This document shows positions 1-8,912 of a DNA stretch of 64,000 bases, one piece after another. A program made the translations under genes and the position numbers. Source of the stretch: JAICMB01 sp963838885 (GTDB lineage: Bacteria; Acidobacteriota; Terriglobia; Bryobacterales; Bryobacteraceae). Position 1 is the first letter of the stretch; the number at the start of each line of letters is the position of its first letter. Location of the stretch: positions 78,852 through 142,851 of the forward strand of contig CAWITB010000020.1 in assembly GCA_963838885.1 (NCBI GenBank), in the 5' to 3' direction. Under the pieces are notes generated by a model. The model was given only the letters and a program-made list of their open reading frames with translations. It ran no database searches and had not been told where the DNA came from.

Positions 1-1950
1 GCGCAGTTCAAGACCGTGAAGGACAATCGTCCCGGTCTGGCCGGCATCGCGCAGGTCAACGCGCAGGGCGCCGCAACATTGGATAACGCGCCCGGAAAGC
101 CGGCCGTCCTCTTTTCCGATCTGAACGCGAACGCTTCCCTCACGGGTCTCTTGATGGACAAGAAGCCGCTCGGCGATGCGCGCTTGACGGCCGCGACGCA
201 TGGAACGGATCTGACCTTCAATCTCGATTCCGATCTTGCCGGATCGAAAATTCATGGTGACGGCCGCGCTACTCTAACCGGCGATTATCCCGTCACCGCC
301 AAGATCGACGTTTCAAACGTCCGCTACGCCAATGTGCGCGATCTTCTGGGCACGAACACTTCGCTCGAGCAAGCCGGCTACGACGTGCTGGTCAACGGGG
401 GCGCCACCGTTTCCGGTCCGCTCACTAAAACGGACCAGCTGCGGGCCGCGGTTCGCCTGACGCAAGTGGAGGTCACTGCAAAAGTGCGCGGAGCCGCCCT
501 CCCCGCGGCGAACCCCAACCAAGTTCTCCTCCATAACGACGGCCCGATCGCCGCCTCGCTCGATCGCTCCGTAGTTCATGTGGACAGCGCCCATCTGGTG
601 GGCCAGGACACCGATATTTCCATCACGGGCACAGCATCGCTCCAACCGAAACAGGATCTGAATCTCAACGTCAACGCGAAAACGAATCTGGCGCTGGTTC
701 AGAAACTGGATCGCGATGCCTATTCGGATGGCGTCGTCGTGCTGCAGGCGAGCGTGCGCGGCCCCCTCACGGACCCCTCCGTTAACGGCCGCCTGCAATT
801 ACAGAACGCCTCGTTCAATCTCATTGACTGGCCCCTAGGGATTTCAAATGCCAACGGACTCGTCGTTTTCAACGGCAAGACCGCGACCGTCCAATCGCTC
901 ACGGCCGAATCCGGCGGCGGCAAAATTTCCGCGAACGGCTCGGCCACCTACGCCAACGGCAACGCGAATTTCAACCTGGGCGCTACCGCGCGAGACGTTC
1001 GCGTCCGCTATTCGGGCGTCAGCACCGTCGCGAACGCGGACATCCGTCTGACGGGCTCGACCAGCGATAGCACGGTTTCGGGCACTGTCACGGTGCTGCG
1101 CATCACTTTCAATCCGCATAGCGATTTCGGCTCGATGCTCAGCAGCGCGGCGACCCCGGTGCAGATCCCCGCCGCTCCCTCGCCGCTGCTCGCGAACATG
1201 CACCTTCAGATCCACGTCCAGACAGCCCCCGATATCGCGTTCCAGACTTCGCTCGCCGAGAATATCGAGCTCACCGCCAACCTGAACGTCCGCGGCACCG
1301 CCGCGACTCCCGGGGTTCTCGGCCGTGTGAACATCACGCAGGGAACGCTGATTTTCTACGGTACGCAATATACCGTCAACCAGGGAGTCATCTCGTTTTA
1401 CGATCCACTGCGGATCGAGCCCGTTCTGGACATCAACCTGGAAACGAATGTTCAAGGCGTCGATATCATTCTCACGGTGTCGGGACCCGTGGACGATATG
1501 AAGCTCACGCATCGCTCCGACCCGCCGCTGCCGTTTAACGAGGTGATCGGTCTGCTTGCCACCGGAGCCGCTCCGTCCTCGAACGCCGTGATCGCGGCTC
1601 ACGCCCCGCCCGCGCCCCCGCAAACGACCCAGCAGATGGGTGAATCAGCCGTCCTTGGACAAGCGGTTGCCAATCCACTGGCAAGCCGCCTGCAGCGCGT
1701 TTTCGGAATAAGCCAGCTCAAGATTGCGCCCGCTTTCGTGACCGGATCGGAGCTTCCCCAAGCTCGCATGACCCTGCAACAGCAGGTGACGCGCAACGTC
1801 ACGTTCACCTACATTACCGACCTGACCAACTCCAACGAGCAGGTCGTGCGCGTGGAATGGGCCATGAACCCGCGCTGGTCGGCCGTCGCCACTCGCGACG
1901 AGAACGGCATTTTCAGCGTCGATTTCTTCTACAAGCGGCGAATTAAGTAA
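1..1950 (+). CDS. TamB-like translocation/assembly module protein (DUF490), 5'-truncated by window edge
   Basis: The frame is open from base 1, so the true start lies upstream; about 650 C-terminal residues are visible. The protein is low in charge and built of repeating beta-strand segments with alternating polar and hydrophobic residues. It ends in a basic strand (FYKRRIK), typical of the C-terminal DUF490 domain of TamB-like proteins. TamB spans the periplasm and works with an Omp85 partner (TamA/BamA) in lipid transport or outer-membrane protein assembly. The motif LRIEPVLDINLETNVQG near residue 470 and the GLLATGA segment are characteristic of acidobacterial and proteobacterial TamB tails. 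The partner gene would be expected upstream, outside the window. Family call is secure; exact cargo is not. Confidence 0.85.
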   Translation, partial: AQFKTVKDNRPGLAGIAQVNAQGAATLDNAPGKPAVLFSDLNANASLTGLLMDKKPLGDARLTAATHGTDLTFNLDSDLAGSKIHGDGRATLTGDYPVTAKIDVSNVRYANVRDLLGTNTSLEQAGYDVLVNGGATVSGPLTKTDQLRAAVRLTQVEVTAKVRGAALPAANPNQVLLHNDGPIAASLDRSVVHVDSAHLVGQDTDISITGTASLQPKQDLNLNVNAKTNLALVQKLDRDAYSDGVVVLQASVRGPLTDPSVNGRLQLQNASFNLIDWPLGISNANGLVVFNGKTATVQSLTAESGGGKISANGSATYANGNANFNLGATARDVRVRYSGVSTVANADIRLTGSTSDSTVSGTVTVLRITFNPHSDFGSMLSSAATPVQIPAAPSPLLANMHLQIHVQTAPDIAFQTSLAENIELTANLNVRGTAATPGVLGRVNITQGTLIFYGTQYTVNQGVISFYDPLRIEPVLDINLETNVQGVDIILTVSGPVDDMKLTHRSDPPLPFNEVIGLLATGAAPSSNAVIAAHAPPAPPQTTQQMGESAVLGQAVANPLASRLQRVFGISQLKIAPAFVTGSELPQARMTLQQQVTRNVTFTYITDLTNSNEQVVRVEWAMNPRWSAVATRDENGIFSVDFFYKRRIK

Positions 1951-2237
1951 TCGGATATCGGCGGCATTCAGCGCACGGCCTCGGAATCAAGCCGCGACCA
2001 AGGGGCGTCGTCAGGCCATTCGGCCGCCCGCTCCCAATGGAGCAAGAAATCTGAAACCAGGATTTAGGCTCCCAGATTTCGGCTACTGCAATAGATTGCG
2101 CGAACGCTGAATGCCGGAAACTACCCCAGACAGCCAAACAGAATATAGTGCACGCTACTCTGCGAATTCTAAATATAAACTTTCCTCCGAACCTTTGCCT
2201 TGTGAAAGCGCGATCCAGGACTTACGAATGAACCTTC
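1951..2237. other. intergenic region after tamB-like gene
   Basis: No supported gene. Only short overlapping open frames without family features are present. It leads into a decayed metallohydrolase fragment. Confidence 0.5.
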
Positions 2238-2454
2238 GCGGGAAACGTCGCCCTGCGTGTCCATATCAAAGACAACGTGAACTTCAATTGAGGGCTCATC
2301 AACGCCCCGATATTCGTCATTGACTATGTTATCGTGCGAGAACTTTCCTATAGGATTGAACCCAACCATACGGCGGAGTCCTGGGCATTTGTGCACACGA
2401 AGACGCCGACAATGGAGAAGGCTAAAGCGTTGTTGAAGGAGCACGGGCAATGCT
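2238..2454 (+). pseudogene. Remnant of YgjP/DUF45-like metal-dependent hydrolase, C-terminal part
   Basis: One frame keeps the end of a YgjP/SprT-like zinc hydrolase: NAPIFVIDYVIV, then IEPNHTAESWAF, then KALLKEHGQ. In intact members the segment after VIDYVIV is HELxH; here it reads RELSY, so both zinc-binding histidines are lost. A TGA also replaces the expected tryptophan codon before GLINAP (family: NWRLINAP). The N-terminal half of the gene is absent. This is a gene fossil. The family assignment comes from recognising the motif order; a profile search with the read-through translation would test it. Confidence 0.55.
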
Positions 2455-2713
2455 CGAGAAGAAATCTATTGCGATGGCAGGGTGCCCCACCTAGAACGCT
2501 CGATACATCCCTCGATGGAATCGGCTATGAAGATCTGCCTGCTTCTCAATCAGGTCCGTCTCGTGCTCCTGCCTCGACACACAATCGACTCCCGGCGCGG
2601 CTTCTCGCTTCATCGCGTACTAACTGTCCCGCAGCCAAATCGACGGTAAGGTGGTGGATTACGCGGACCGTCCAGGTCCTCAACGCGCCAATCCGGCTCT
2701 GCCTGTCAACCCT
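2455..2713. other. unassigned stretch downstream of hydrolase remnant
   Basis: No gene supported. A long plus-strand frame runs through here, but its second half is antisense to the PEP-CTERM gene and has no family features. Confidence 0.4.
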
Positions 2714-3430
2714 TCAATGGCAGCCTTGCGACTGGCCACGCATGACTCGGGGACAGGATGGTTCGCTACTCCTTTCCTGTATGACTATTTCATTTACTAC
2801 TCCCGCCGGTTTACCCCGGCGCACGACACAGGCTGCAAGGATCCAAAGGAAGACAAGGCTGCCCGGGATGACGAACAACGAGGCCGGCTCGGGCGCCGAG
2901 ATGATTCCCTCACTGTTGATGGCGAAAGCTAACGAATTTGCGGAGATTCCCCCAGGTCCATAAGCGTGTCCGATGATAAAAAGAGATGCTGCGGGATCAA
3001 AGCCTTGCAGACTCCCTCCAGTAACAAAGAAGTCAAAGACGCCTTGGATACTCCCATTTTCGATCGAGGCGAAATCGGCAACGGAAGACAAGGAGGACAT
3101 ATCGTAGGCGCTGCTTGCGCTCTCGAATGCCGTGGCGCAACAAATTCCGGCGACATTGACTGTCCCTAGGAGAGCGCCGCCGTTATACAGGACCGCGTGG
3201 GGCAAAGCGCCCGAAAAGCTGGTATAGCTAGGTGAAAACAAAAGCGTATCGCAGCTTCCTAAGGGGCATCCCAATGGATCGACCACGGAGAAAGTGATCT
3301 GAAAGGTGTCGCCCGGATTTAAGGTCGCCGCAGAAGCGAACGAGCTAGCTAGAAGCGAGATGAACAAAACACACGCTGCGCCATTCAATGGTCGAAATCG
3401 AGCGGCTTTCCCTCTTGGATAAGTGAGCAC
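2714..3430 (-). CDS. PEP-CTERM sorting domain-containing protein
   Basis: 238 residues. It opens with a basic segment and a hydrophobic core ending in SSFASAA, a plausible secretion signal. A secreted domain with four cysteines (one CC pair) follows. Near residue 180 comes the sorting signal: APEPASLFVIP, a hydrophobic helix, then VVRRGK. PEP-CTERM proteins are secreted, held in the membrane by this helix and cleaved by an exosortase; no exosortase lies in this window. The frame continues about 27 residues past the basic cluster, which is unusual, since most family members stop within a few residues. The original stop may have been lost. Two further PEP-CTERM genes lie at 14.3 and 20.4 kb, both damaged. 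Confidence 0.75.
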   Translation of the reverse strand: MLTYPRGKAARFRPLNGAACVLFISLLASSFASAATLNPGDTFQITFSVVDPLGCPLGSCDTLLFSPSYTSFSGALPHAVLYNGGALLGTVNVAGICCATAFESASSAYDMSSLSSVADFASIENGSIQGVFDFFVTGGSLQGFDPAASLFIIGHAYGPGGISANSLAFAINSEGIISAPEPASLFVIPGSLVFLWILAACVVRRGKPAGVVNEIVIQERSSEPSCPRVMRGQSQGCH

Positions 3431-4047
3431 GTCTCATCTAGCTAAGCACGAGGTTAGCGCGGCGATCAAGACCCGAATCTATCGAAAAGTGCTAGTACTG
3501 TAATCTAATGCTGTAATAACGGGCACTCGCCACGATCGGCAAGTCAACAGCATTGGACCTAAGCACTCACGGAATCCGAGATTGAGGGAAGGCGCCCGGC
3601 CGCGGCTGCCATTGTCATTTCTTTGCGCCGAAGTAACGCCTCATGGCGGAGATGCGGCGAACGCGCTTAGTCGCGCTGCCGACCATCCAATCTCGGACGC
3701 GTACTTGACACGCCTGACATCAAATCTTCTCTGACGCAGAGATGATTCGCTTCTTATATTTGCATGCTATGGCCTACAGTCTCGCCTTATCATTTCAGAA
3801 ACGGCGCGCTTTCTTCGCCGGAAATCTCTTAAAACGTTGTTGGTAGCGGTAACGGCTGTTGTAGAATCGAGCAACTCTCTTGCAAGTGTTGGCGGCTCCC
3901 GCCGTCGCGACCCAATCTCTTTCCGGCCGCTTGGCGAACGCAAAGCAGACCGCTACGGCCATCGTGACCGGCAGAACAGTAACGGCCCTTCAAGCATCTC
4001 GAAAGTCTCAACAGGATCCCAATCTCTCACAGAGCCCCTGCTGGCAA
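3431..4047. other. 617-bp intergenic region
   Basis: No gene, RNA or repeat could be supported. Short open frames here lack any conserved pattern and overlap one another. The region may hold regulatory sequence for the leftward PEP-CTERM gene. Confidence 0.5.
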
Positions 4048-6126
4048 TCACGGCAGCGCATACGCAACATAAATGCCTCCCGACGGACCGTAGCGCCCTG
4101 ACTTGCCGCCCGTTGCGTAGATCACAACATACTGCTTACCACTTGTCTCATACGTAATCGGGGTGGCGTTTCCCGAAAACGGCAGCGTGCTTTCCCACAG
4201 CAGTTTTCCCGTTTTCTTGTCGAAGGCGTGAAACTTCTTATCGAAGTTCGTCGCGCCGATGAACAGGAGCCCGCCCGCCGTCACAATGGGGCCGCCATAG
4301 TTCTCGGTTCCGGTCCCTTTGACGCCTTTCGCAGCCAGGTCGGGGTACTCGCCGAGCGGAATCTTCCAGGCATACTCACCCGTGTTCAAATTAATGGCGT
4401 TGAGCGTTCCCCAAGGCGGCGCGACGGCAGGATAGCCCTCCAGGTCGAGGAATTTGTGGTATCCGGTGAACCGGTACTTCTGGTTGATAGGTGAGGGCGC
4501 CGCTCCGGCGAGTTCTTTGCTTTCACCGCTCAGCACGTATTCCGAGATCGCGGCAACATCGGGAGCGTTCAGGGTCGGAAATGACGGCATGCGCCCGCCG
4601 CCCTGGCGAATGATCGCACTGATCTGGCGCGAGCCTTCCTTCGCGCGCAGGTTGACCAGCGATGGAATCTGCGGAGGCGCTCCCTGCATGTTGTCGCCGT
4701 GGCAACTGCCGCAATTCGTCAGATAGAGTTGCCGGCCCGAAGCTCCGCCCTTGTTTTCAGCGAGCCTCGAGGTCCAAGCCAGGTCATTCGAGTTGACATA
4801 GAGAATCCCGGTCTCGGGATCGAATGCAGAACCGCCCCACTCCGCGCCGCCGTCGAACCCGGGGAAGATCACGGTCTCCTGTGCGAGGGTGAAGGGCACA
4901 AATTGGCCGCCGCTTCGGAATTTCCGGAACTGATCGAGAGCCCACGCGTGAGCTTCGGGAGTGCGGTCGGTTAATGTATCTTCGGTCAGCAACTGTCTTG
5001 CGAATGGAGCCGGTTTCGCCGGCAGCGGCTGCGTGCCGGAGGTAACCTCGCCCGGAACCGTGCTACGCGGAACCTCGTGGTACGCAATCGGGAACAAAGG
5101 CTCGCCGTTACTGCGATTGAACAGGTAGACCCATCCCTGTTTGGTCGTTTGCGCGACCGCGTCCACCATCTTACCGTCGCGCTTCACCCTTACCAGCGTC
5201 GGGGGTGAAGGAAAATCGCGATCCCACACGTCGTGTTTCACGGCCTGAAAATGCCAGATCCGTTCGCCGGTCTGGGCATTCAGAGCAAGTAGACAATTTG
5301 CGAACAGATCGTCTCCAAGACGATCCGCGCCATAAAAGTCGCTTGCGGCCGAACCCGTCGGGACATATACAATTCCGCGAGCCTGGTCCACCGCCATTCC
5401 CGGCCAATTATTCGCCGCGCCGCTGTAGGTCCAAGCATCCTTGGGCCAAGTGTCATAGCCAAACTCGCCGGGATGAGGAATGGTGTGGAACGACCAGCGG
5501 AGCTTTCCGGTGCGAACGTCATAGGCTCGGATGTCGCCGGGCGGAGCGGGCAGCGACTCAGGCAGCCGGCCGCCAACAATCAGCAGATCCTTGAAGACGA
5601 CTCCGGGCGTCGTGAGAGCAATGGACTGCTTCTGAGGATCGCGGCCCAGGCCCTCGCGGAGATCGATTCGACCCTCCTCGCCAAAGGCCGGGATCGCCTT
5701 TCCCGTGCGAGCGTCCAAGGCATAGACATAGCTCTGGACCGCCGCGAAGATGCGCCGGTCATCGCCCTGAGCCCAGTACGTCAGGCCGCGGTTGGGACCA
5801 CGTCCCGGAATACCGGAATCAAAGCGCCACAGCAACTTTCCCGTGGCGGCATCGAGGGCCACTACTTTATGCTTGGGCGTCACGCCGAAGAGCACACCAT
5901 CGACGACGATCGGCTGCGTTTGCGGGTCCCCGGGCCCATCCGCGCAATCATATGTCCAAGCCACCCGTAGACGGCTCACGTTGGAACGCGTGATCTGCTT
6001 GATTGGCGAGTAACGGGCGCCTTCCGAGCTTCCACCGTAGGCCGGCCAGTCGCGATCGTGGCCGAAGACGGAGCAGGAGCACGGAAGCCCCAGGGTCGCA
6101 ATTGCAACCCAAGTTCGGATTTTCAT
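4048..6126 (-). CDS. PQQ-dependent (quinoprotein) dehydrogenase with built-in cytochrome c domain
   Basis: 692 residues. An N-terminal hydrophobic signal is followed by an eight-bladed propeller of the quinoprotein alcohol/glucose dehydrogenase type. Blade motifs of the form ALDAATGKLLW recur at residues 90-100, 200-210 and 280-290, and again near the end. A c-type haem domain is inserted between propeller blades: haem site CGSCH at residues 472-476, with Met513 (GRMPSF) the likely axial ligand. Such enzymes oxidise alcohols or sugars in the periplasm with PQQ and pass electrons to the haem. Substrate cannot be read from the sequence. The neighbour across a decayed gene is a YVTN propeller protein on the same strand, often seen near PQQ enzymes. 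No PQQ biosynthesis genes are in the window. Confidence 0.88.
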   Translation of the reverse strand: MKIRTWVAIATLGLPCSCSVFGHDRDWPAYGGSSEGARYSPIKQITRSNVSRLRVAWTYDCADGPGDPQTQPIVVDGVLFGVTPKHKVVALDAATGKLLWRFDSGIPGRGPNRGLTYWAQGDDRRIFAAVQSYVYALDARTGKAIPAFGEEGRIDLREGLGRDPQKQSIALTTPGVVFKDLLIVGGRLPESLPAPPGDIRAYDVRTGKLRWSFHTIPHPGEFGYDTWPKDAWTYSGAANNWPGMAVDQARGIVYVPTGSAASDFYGADRLGDDLFANCLLALNAQTGERIWHFQAVKHDVWDRDFPSPPTLVRVKRDGKMVDAVAQTTKQGWVYLFNRSNGEPLFPIAYHEVPRSTVPGEVTSGTQPLPAKPAPFARQLLTEDTLTDRTPEAHAWALDQFRKFRSGGQFVPFTLAQETVIFPGFDGGAEWGGSAFDPETGILYVNSNDLAWTSRLAENKGGASGRQLYLTNCGSCHGDNMQGAPPQIPSLVNLRAKEGSRQISAIIRQGGGRMPSFPTLNAPDVAAISEYVLSGESKELAGAAPSPINQKYRFTGYHKFLDLEGYPAVAPPWGTLNAINLNTGEYAWKIPLGEYPDLAAKGVKGTGTENYGGPIVTAGGLLFIGATNFDKKFHAFDKKTGKLLWESTLPFSGNATPITYETSGKQYVVIYATGGKSGRYGPSGGIYVAYALP

Positions 6127-6177
6127 CTGTGTGATCAGTTTGCCACGACCCGCCGGCCCCTGGGAAAGGGTTGTCGG

Positions 6178-6587
6178 TCAAGCGACGGCGCCGGCGGCAC
6201 ACACGTTCCCGCTTACGATAACCACGACATGCGGCGCGGGATTGAAAACCATAATACCCGCCGCTATGCGGGGCGCGATGCGCTCGCGAGGATAGAGCTG
6301 CGGAAAATTCGCGGGCAACGAATATCGGCCGCACGGCTTGTTCGGAATGCGCGTTCGTGCCGATCTTGATAGCGAGCGGCTCCGAAACCGTGCGCAGGCC
6401 GATCCACGGCGTCCGCATCGAGCATCGCGATTTCAGCGATCGATTTGCCTTCGTAGCCCTTGTCCAGGGTTGCCCCGACGCTCGCTGCCACCACGACACC
6501 GCGAAACATCGGGCCCGTGAAGGAACTGGTGCGCCAGAAATATCCGCCGCTGGTGTGCAGGCGGCGCTGTCCCAGACTTAGGCGAAA
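6178..6587 (-). pseudogene. Frameshifted remnant of an unrecognised gene
   Basis: Read leftward, three segments in three frames look protein-coding: SIAEIAMLDADAVDRPAH with flanking residues, then EPLAIKIGTNAHSEQAVRP, then PQLYPRERIAPRIAAGIMVF and a hydrophobic VVVIVSG stretch ending at a TGA (bases 6178-6180). Each segment has normal amino-acid composition, while the alternative frames are arginine- or serine-rich. The first segment is in the same frame as, and directly follows, the stop of the YVTN gene. This suggests an old gene with at least two frameshifts and no clear start. I do not recognise the family. Confidence 0.35.
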
Positions 6588-7601
6588 CTAGCGGGCTGCG
6601 GCCCAGGCCAGGCCGTCGGCGCCTTTGCCTGCATCGATGAGATGGTCGACGGTCCAGTCGGAAACGCGAATCGCGGCGACCTTATGGCTGCGGTCGCAAG
6701 AGACGTAGGCCATCTGGCCATCGGGGCGGACCAGGGTTTCCTGCGGCGCGGCCGGAACGTCGATCTGGTGCGCGACTTTCATGGCGCCGAGGTCGACAAC
6801 TGCAACCTTGTTCGCCTTCGGCACGGCGATCACCAGCCAGCGGCCGTCCGGCGTCGATGACGTGCCGTAGCCGGGCGCGGGCAGCGGAACCCACGTTTTG
6901 ATCTTGTTCGTCGCGGTATCGATGACGGCCAGTTGCGGCTTGGTCTGATCGGACGTGAAGACCATGCTGTCGTCGGGTGATATCGAGATGCGCTGCGTCT
7001 CCTTCGAAATAGGAATGATGGCGAGCGTTTTCTTCGCCTGCAAATCGAGCACCGAGACGGTCCCCGGACCGACGTTGGCCGTATAGCCGCGCCTGCCGTC
7101 GTGAGAGATCGCCAGCATGTGCGATTCGGCCTGCCCGGTGGGAACGGCTCCGACGATTTTCAATGTCTTCGGATCGATAATGCTGATGGTCTTGTCCAGT
7201 TCGGTCGTGACATACAGCAGGCCATTTCGAGGTCCAAACATGGGACAGTGCGGACGGACGCCGTGTCCCCAATCGACATTGCCGGTGATTTTGCGCGCCG
7301 CGATATCGATCACCACCATGTTCGTGCCGTCGGTGCCCGGCTTACCCACGCCCGAATCACCGTAGATGGGAACGTAGGCGAAGCGGCCGTCGGGGGACGC
7401 AATCACTTCGTGGCCGGTAGTGCCGTTTTCGGGAACCTCCGCGACCTGTTGCGCGGCGGAAGGATCGATGATGCTGAGCGCGCGATCGCCCTTGTTGGCG
7501 ACCAGCAGGCGGCCGTCGAGGGGCGCGCTGTCGAAAGATTGGGCGTTGGGGAGCAGCATGGAGAGAAAACTCGCGATTGCACAGATCCGTAAGCGCAGCA
7601 T
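6588..7601 (-). CDS. YVTN/YncE-family beta-propeller repeat protein
   Basis: 337 residues with an N-terminal signal peptide (hydrophobic core, cleavage expected near NAQSF). Repeats of about 42 residues follow the YVTN pattern: GRLLVANKGDRALSIIDP, NGLLYVTTELDKTISIIDP, RRGYTANVGPGTVSVLDL, SMVFTSDQTKPQLAVIDT, each a propeller blade. The fold is a seven-bladed propeller, probably periplasmic. YVTN proteins often sit beside PQQ-dependent dehydrogenases and cytochromes, as here, but their biochemical role is mostly unknown. The gene is intact and reads the same way as the dehydrogenase, with a decayed gene between them. Confidence 0.82.
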   Translation of the reverse strand: MLRLRICAIASFLSMLLPNAQSFDSAPLDGRLLVANKGDRALSIIDPSAAQQVAEVPENGTTGHEVIASPDGRFAYVPIYGDSGVGKPGTDGTNMVVIDIAARKITGNVDWGHGVRPHCPMFGPRNGLLYVTTELDKTISIIDPKTLKIVGAVPTGQAESHMLAISHDGRRGYTANVGPGTVSVLDLQAKKTLAIIPISKETQRISISPDDSMVFTSDQTKPQLAVIDTATNKIKTWVPLPAPGYGTSSTPDGRWLVIAVPKANKVAVVDLGAMKVAHQIDVPAAPQETLVRPDGQMAYVSCDRSHKVAAIRVSDWTVDHLIDAGKGADGLAWAAAR

Positions 7602-7668
7602 ATCTATTTAGCATAATCCCGGACGGGCCGACGTATCATGAGATGCGTATTGGCCTTGACGTTGTGAC
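7602..7668. other. short intergenic spacer
   Basis: Spacer between the divergent YVTN gene and a decayed toxin-antitoxin-like locus. Nothing identifiable. Confidence 0.4.
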
Positions 7669-8134
7669 CCACGATTTCGCGATGGGTGGTCTGCCGAGGC
7701 GATTCTTGAAACCTACCCGTCGATCGGATCGCTGGCCAAGGTGTACGGCGCCATTTGAGGCTTATCTGGCGGGCCAAGACCGCCGCTACGAGGAGGTCCA
7801 GGCCCGCTATCCATTAGCGCCCGGCATGTTCGGGCGTTTCGAACGGATCGGAAGCGACCGGCCGGCCAAGTCCCGCTTGAGCCTGCGACTCGAAATTGGG
7901 CGAGGTCCTGCGCAGGCCGGATGCGATGAATCGACATTTCGCGACGCCGCGAGCATTATCCCGGATGGCGCGCCCGATTCAAGCGTTCTTCAGATCGCCC
8001 CGCTCCTGGTCGCGTGCTGGTTTCCCGAGACGTCGCCATCGTGGCTGGCCACTTTGAGCGATTGATCGAACGCCACCGTGTGGTGGGTTTCGGGAACAGA
8101 ACTTCGCCGCGTGGTGTCCAACTCGCCATGACCA
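7669..8134 (+). pseudogene. Decayed DUF433 / DUF5615 (PIN-like) toxin-antitoxin-type pair
   Basis: Two family fragments follow each other. At 7669-7760 the frame reads DPRFRDGWSAEAILETYPSI then AKVYGAI and a stop; a one-frame shift continues AYLAGQDRRYEEVQARYPL. This is the YPSL..QVYGAIAFYL region of a DUF433 antitoxin-like protein. At about 8010-8110 another frame reads RVLVSRDVAIVAGHFERLIE, matching the DUF5615 PIN-like core (VLTHDVRTMPxHF). At least two frameshifts separate the coding segments. An almost intact pair of the same families lies at 50943-51355, which supports the reading. Confidence 0.5.
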
Positions 8135-8137
8135 CCC

Positions 8138-8902
8138 ATGCTCGAACTTCGTAGTGTCTCGAAAAGCTTCTCCAGCATCACGGCCGTCGACAACGTAAGT
8201 TTTGTGGCGCGCGCCGGTGAAATTACCGGTTACCTGGGACCGAACGGCTCCGGCAAATCCACCACGATGAAAATGATCACCGGGCTCATTGAAATGACCT
8301 CGGGCGCGATTTTGTTCGAGGGCGAGCGCATTGAACGCGACCCGATTGCATACAGGCAGCGCATGGGGTACGTGCCCGAAGAACCGCATCTATATCCGCA
8401 TCTCAGCGGCCTCGAGTATCTGGTCATGGTTGGTCAATTGCGCGGTCTGCCCATGAAGCCCACGGCCGAGCGCATTGATGGCTTGTTGCGGCTGCTCTCC
8501 CTGCACGGCGACCGGCACGCGCCCATTTCGGCCTATTCGAAAGGCATGCGCCAGAAGGTGCTGCTGTCGGCCGCGCTGCTCCACAATCCCGATCTCATCT
8601 TATTGGACGAACCCTTTTCAGGACTGGACGTGGGCACGGCGCTGGTGTTGCGCAGTCTCATCGAGGAGCTGGCCGCGCGCGGGAAAGTGGTGCTGTTCAG
8701 CTCCCATGAGCTCGAGACGGTGGAGCGAGTTTGCTCGCATATCGTCATTTTGCATCGCGGCAAAATCGTGGCGGACGATTCGATCGAGCGGCTGCGCGCG
8801 CTGATGGCGCTGCCCACCCTCGAAAGCATTTTCTCGCAGCTCGCGGTGGAACAGGATACTGCGTCCATTTCCCGCCAGATCGCGGATTTGATTCAGGCCT
8901 GA
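8138..8902 (+). CDS. ABC transporter ATP-binding protein
   Basis: 254 residues. Walker A GPNGSGKST at residues 34-42, signature region YSKGMRQK at 133-140 (the KGM variant of LSGGQ common in ABC-2 exporters), Walker B LILLDEP at 153-159, followed by the D-loop GLD and a switch histidine (SSHE). The length and KGMRQ variant are typical of ABC-2 type exporters or Gld/CcmA-like ATPases. The next gene, 10 bp downstream, encodes a large membrane protein that is the likely permease, so the two form one exporter unit. Substrate unknown. Confidence 0.9.
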   Translation: MLELRSVSKSFSSITAVDNVSFVARAGEITGYLGPNGSGKSTTMKMITGLIEMTSGAILFEGERIERDPIAYRQRMGYVPEEPHLYPHLSGLEYLVMVGQLRGLPMKPTAERIDGLLRLLSLHGDRHAPISAYSKGMRQKVLLSAALLHNPDLILLDEPFSGLDVGTALVLRSLIEELAARGKVVLFSSHELETVERVCSHIVILHRGKIVADDSIERLRALMALPTLESIFSQLAVEQDTASISRQIADLIQA

Positions 8903-8912
8903 GGCGTTCGAG

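Noticed and set aside
2334..2963. 209-residue plus-strand open frame as a gene
   Set aside because: First third is the YgjP-like remnant with upstream stop; the remainder is non-conserved and antisense to the PEP-CTERM gene.
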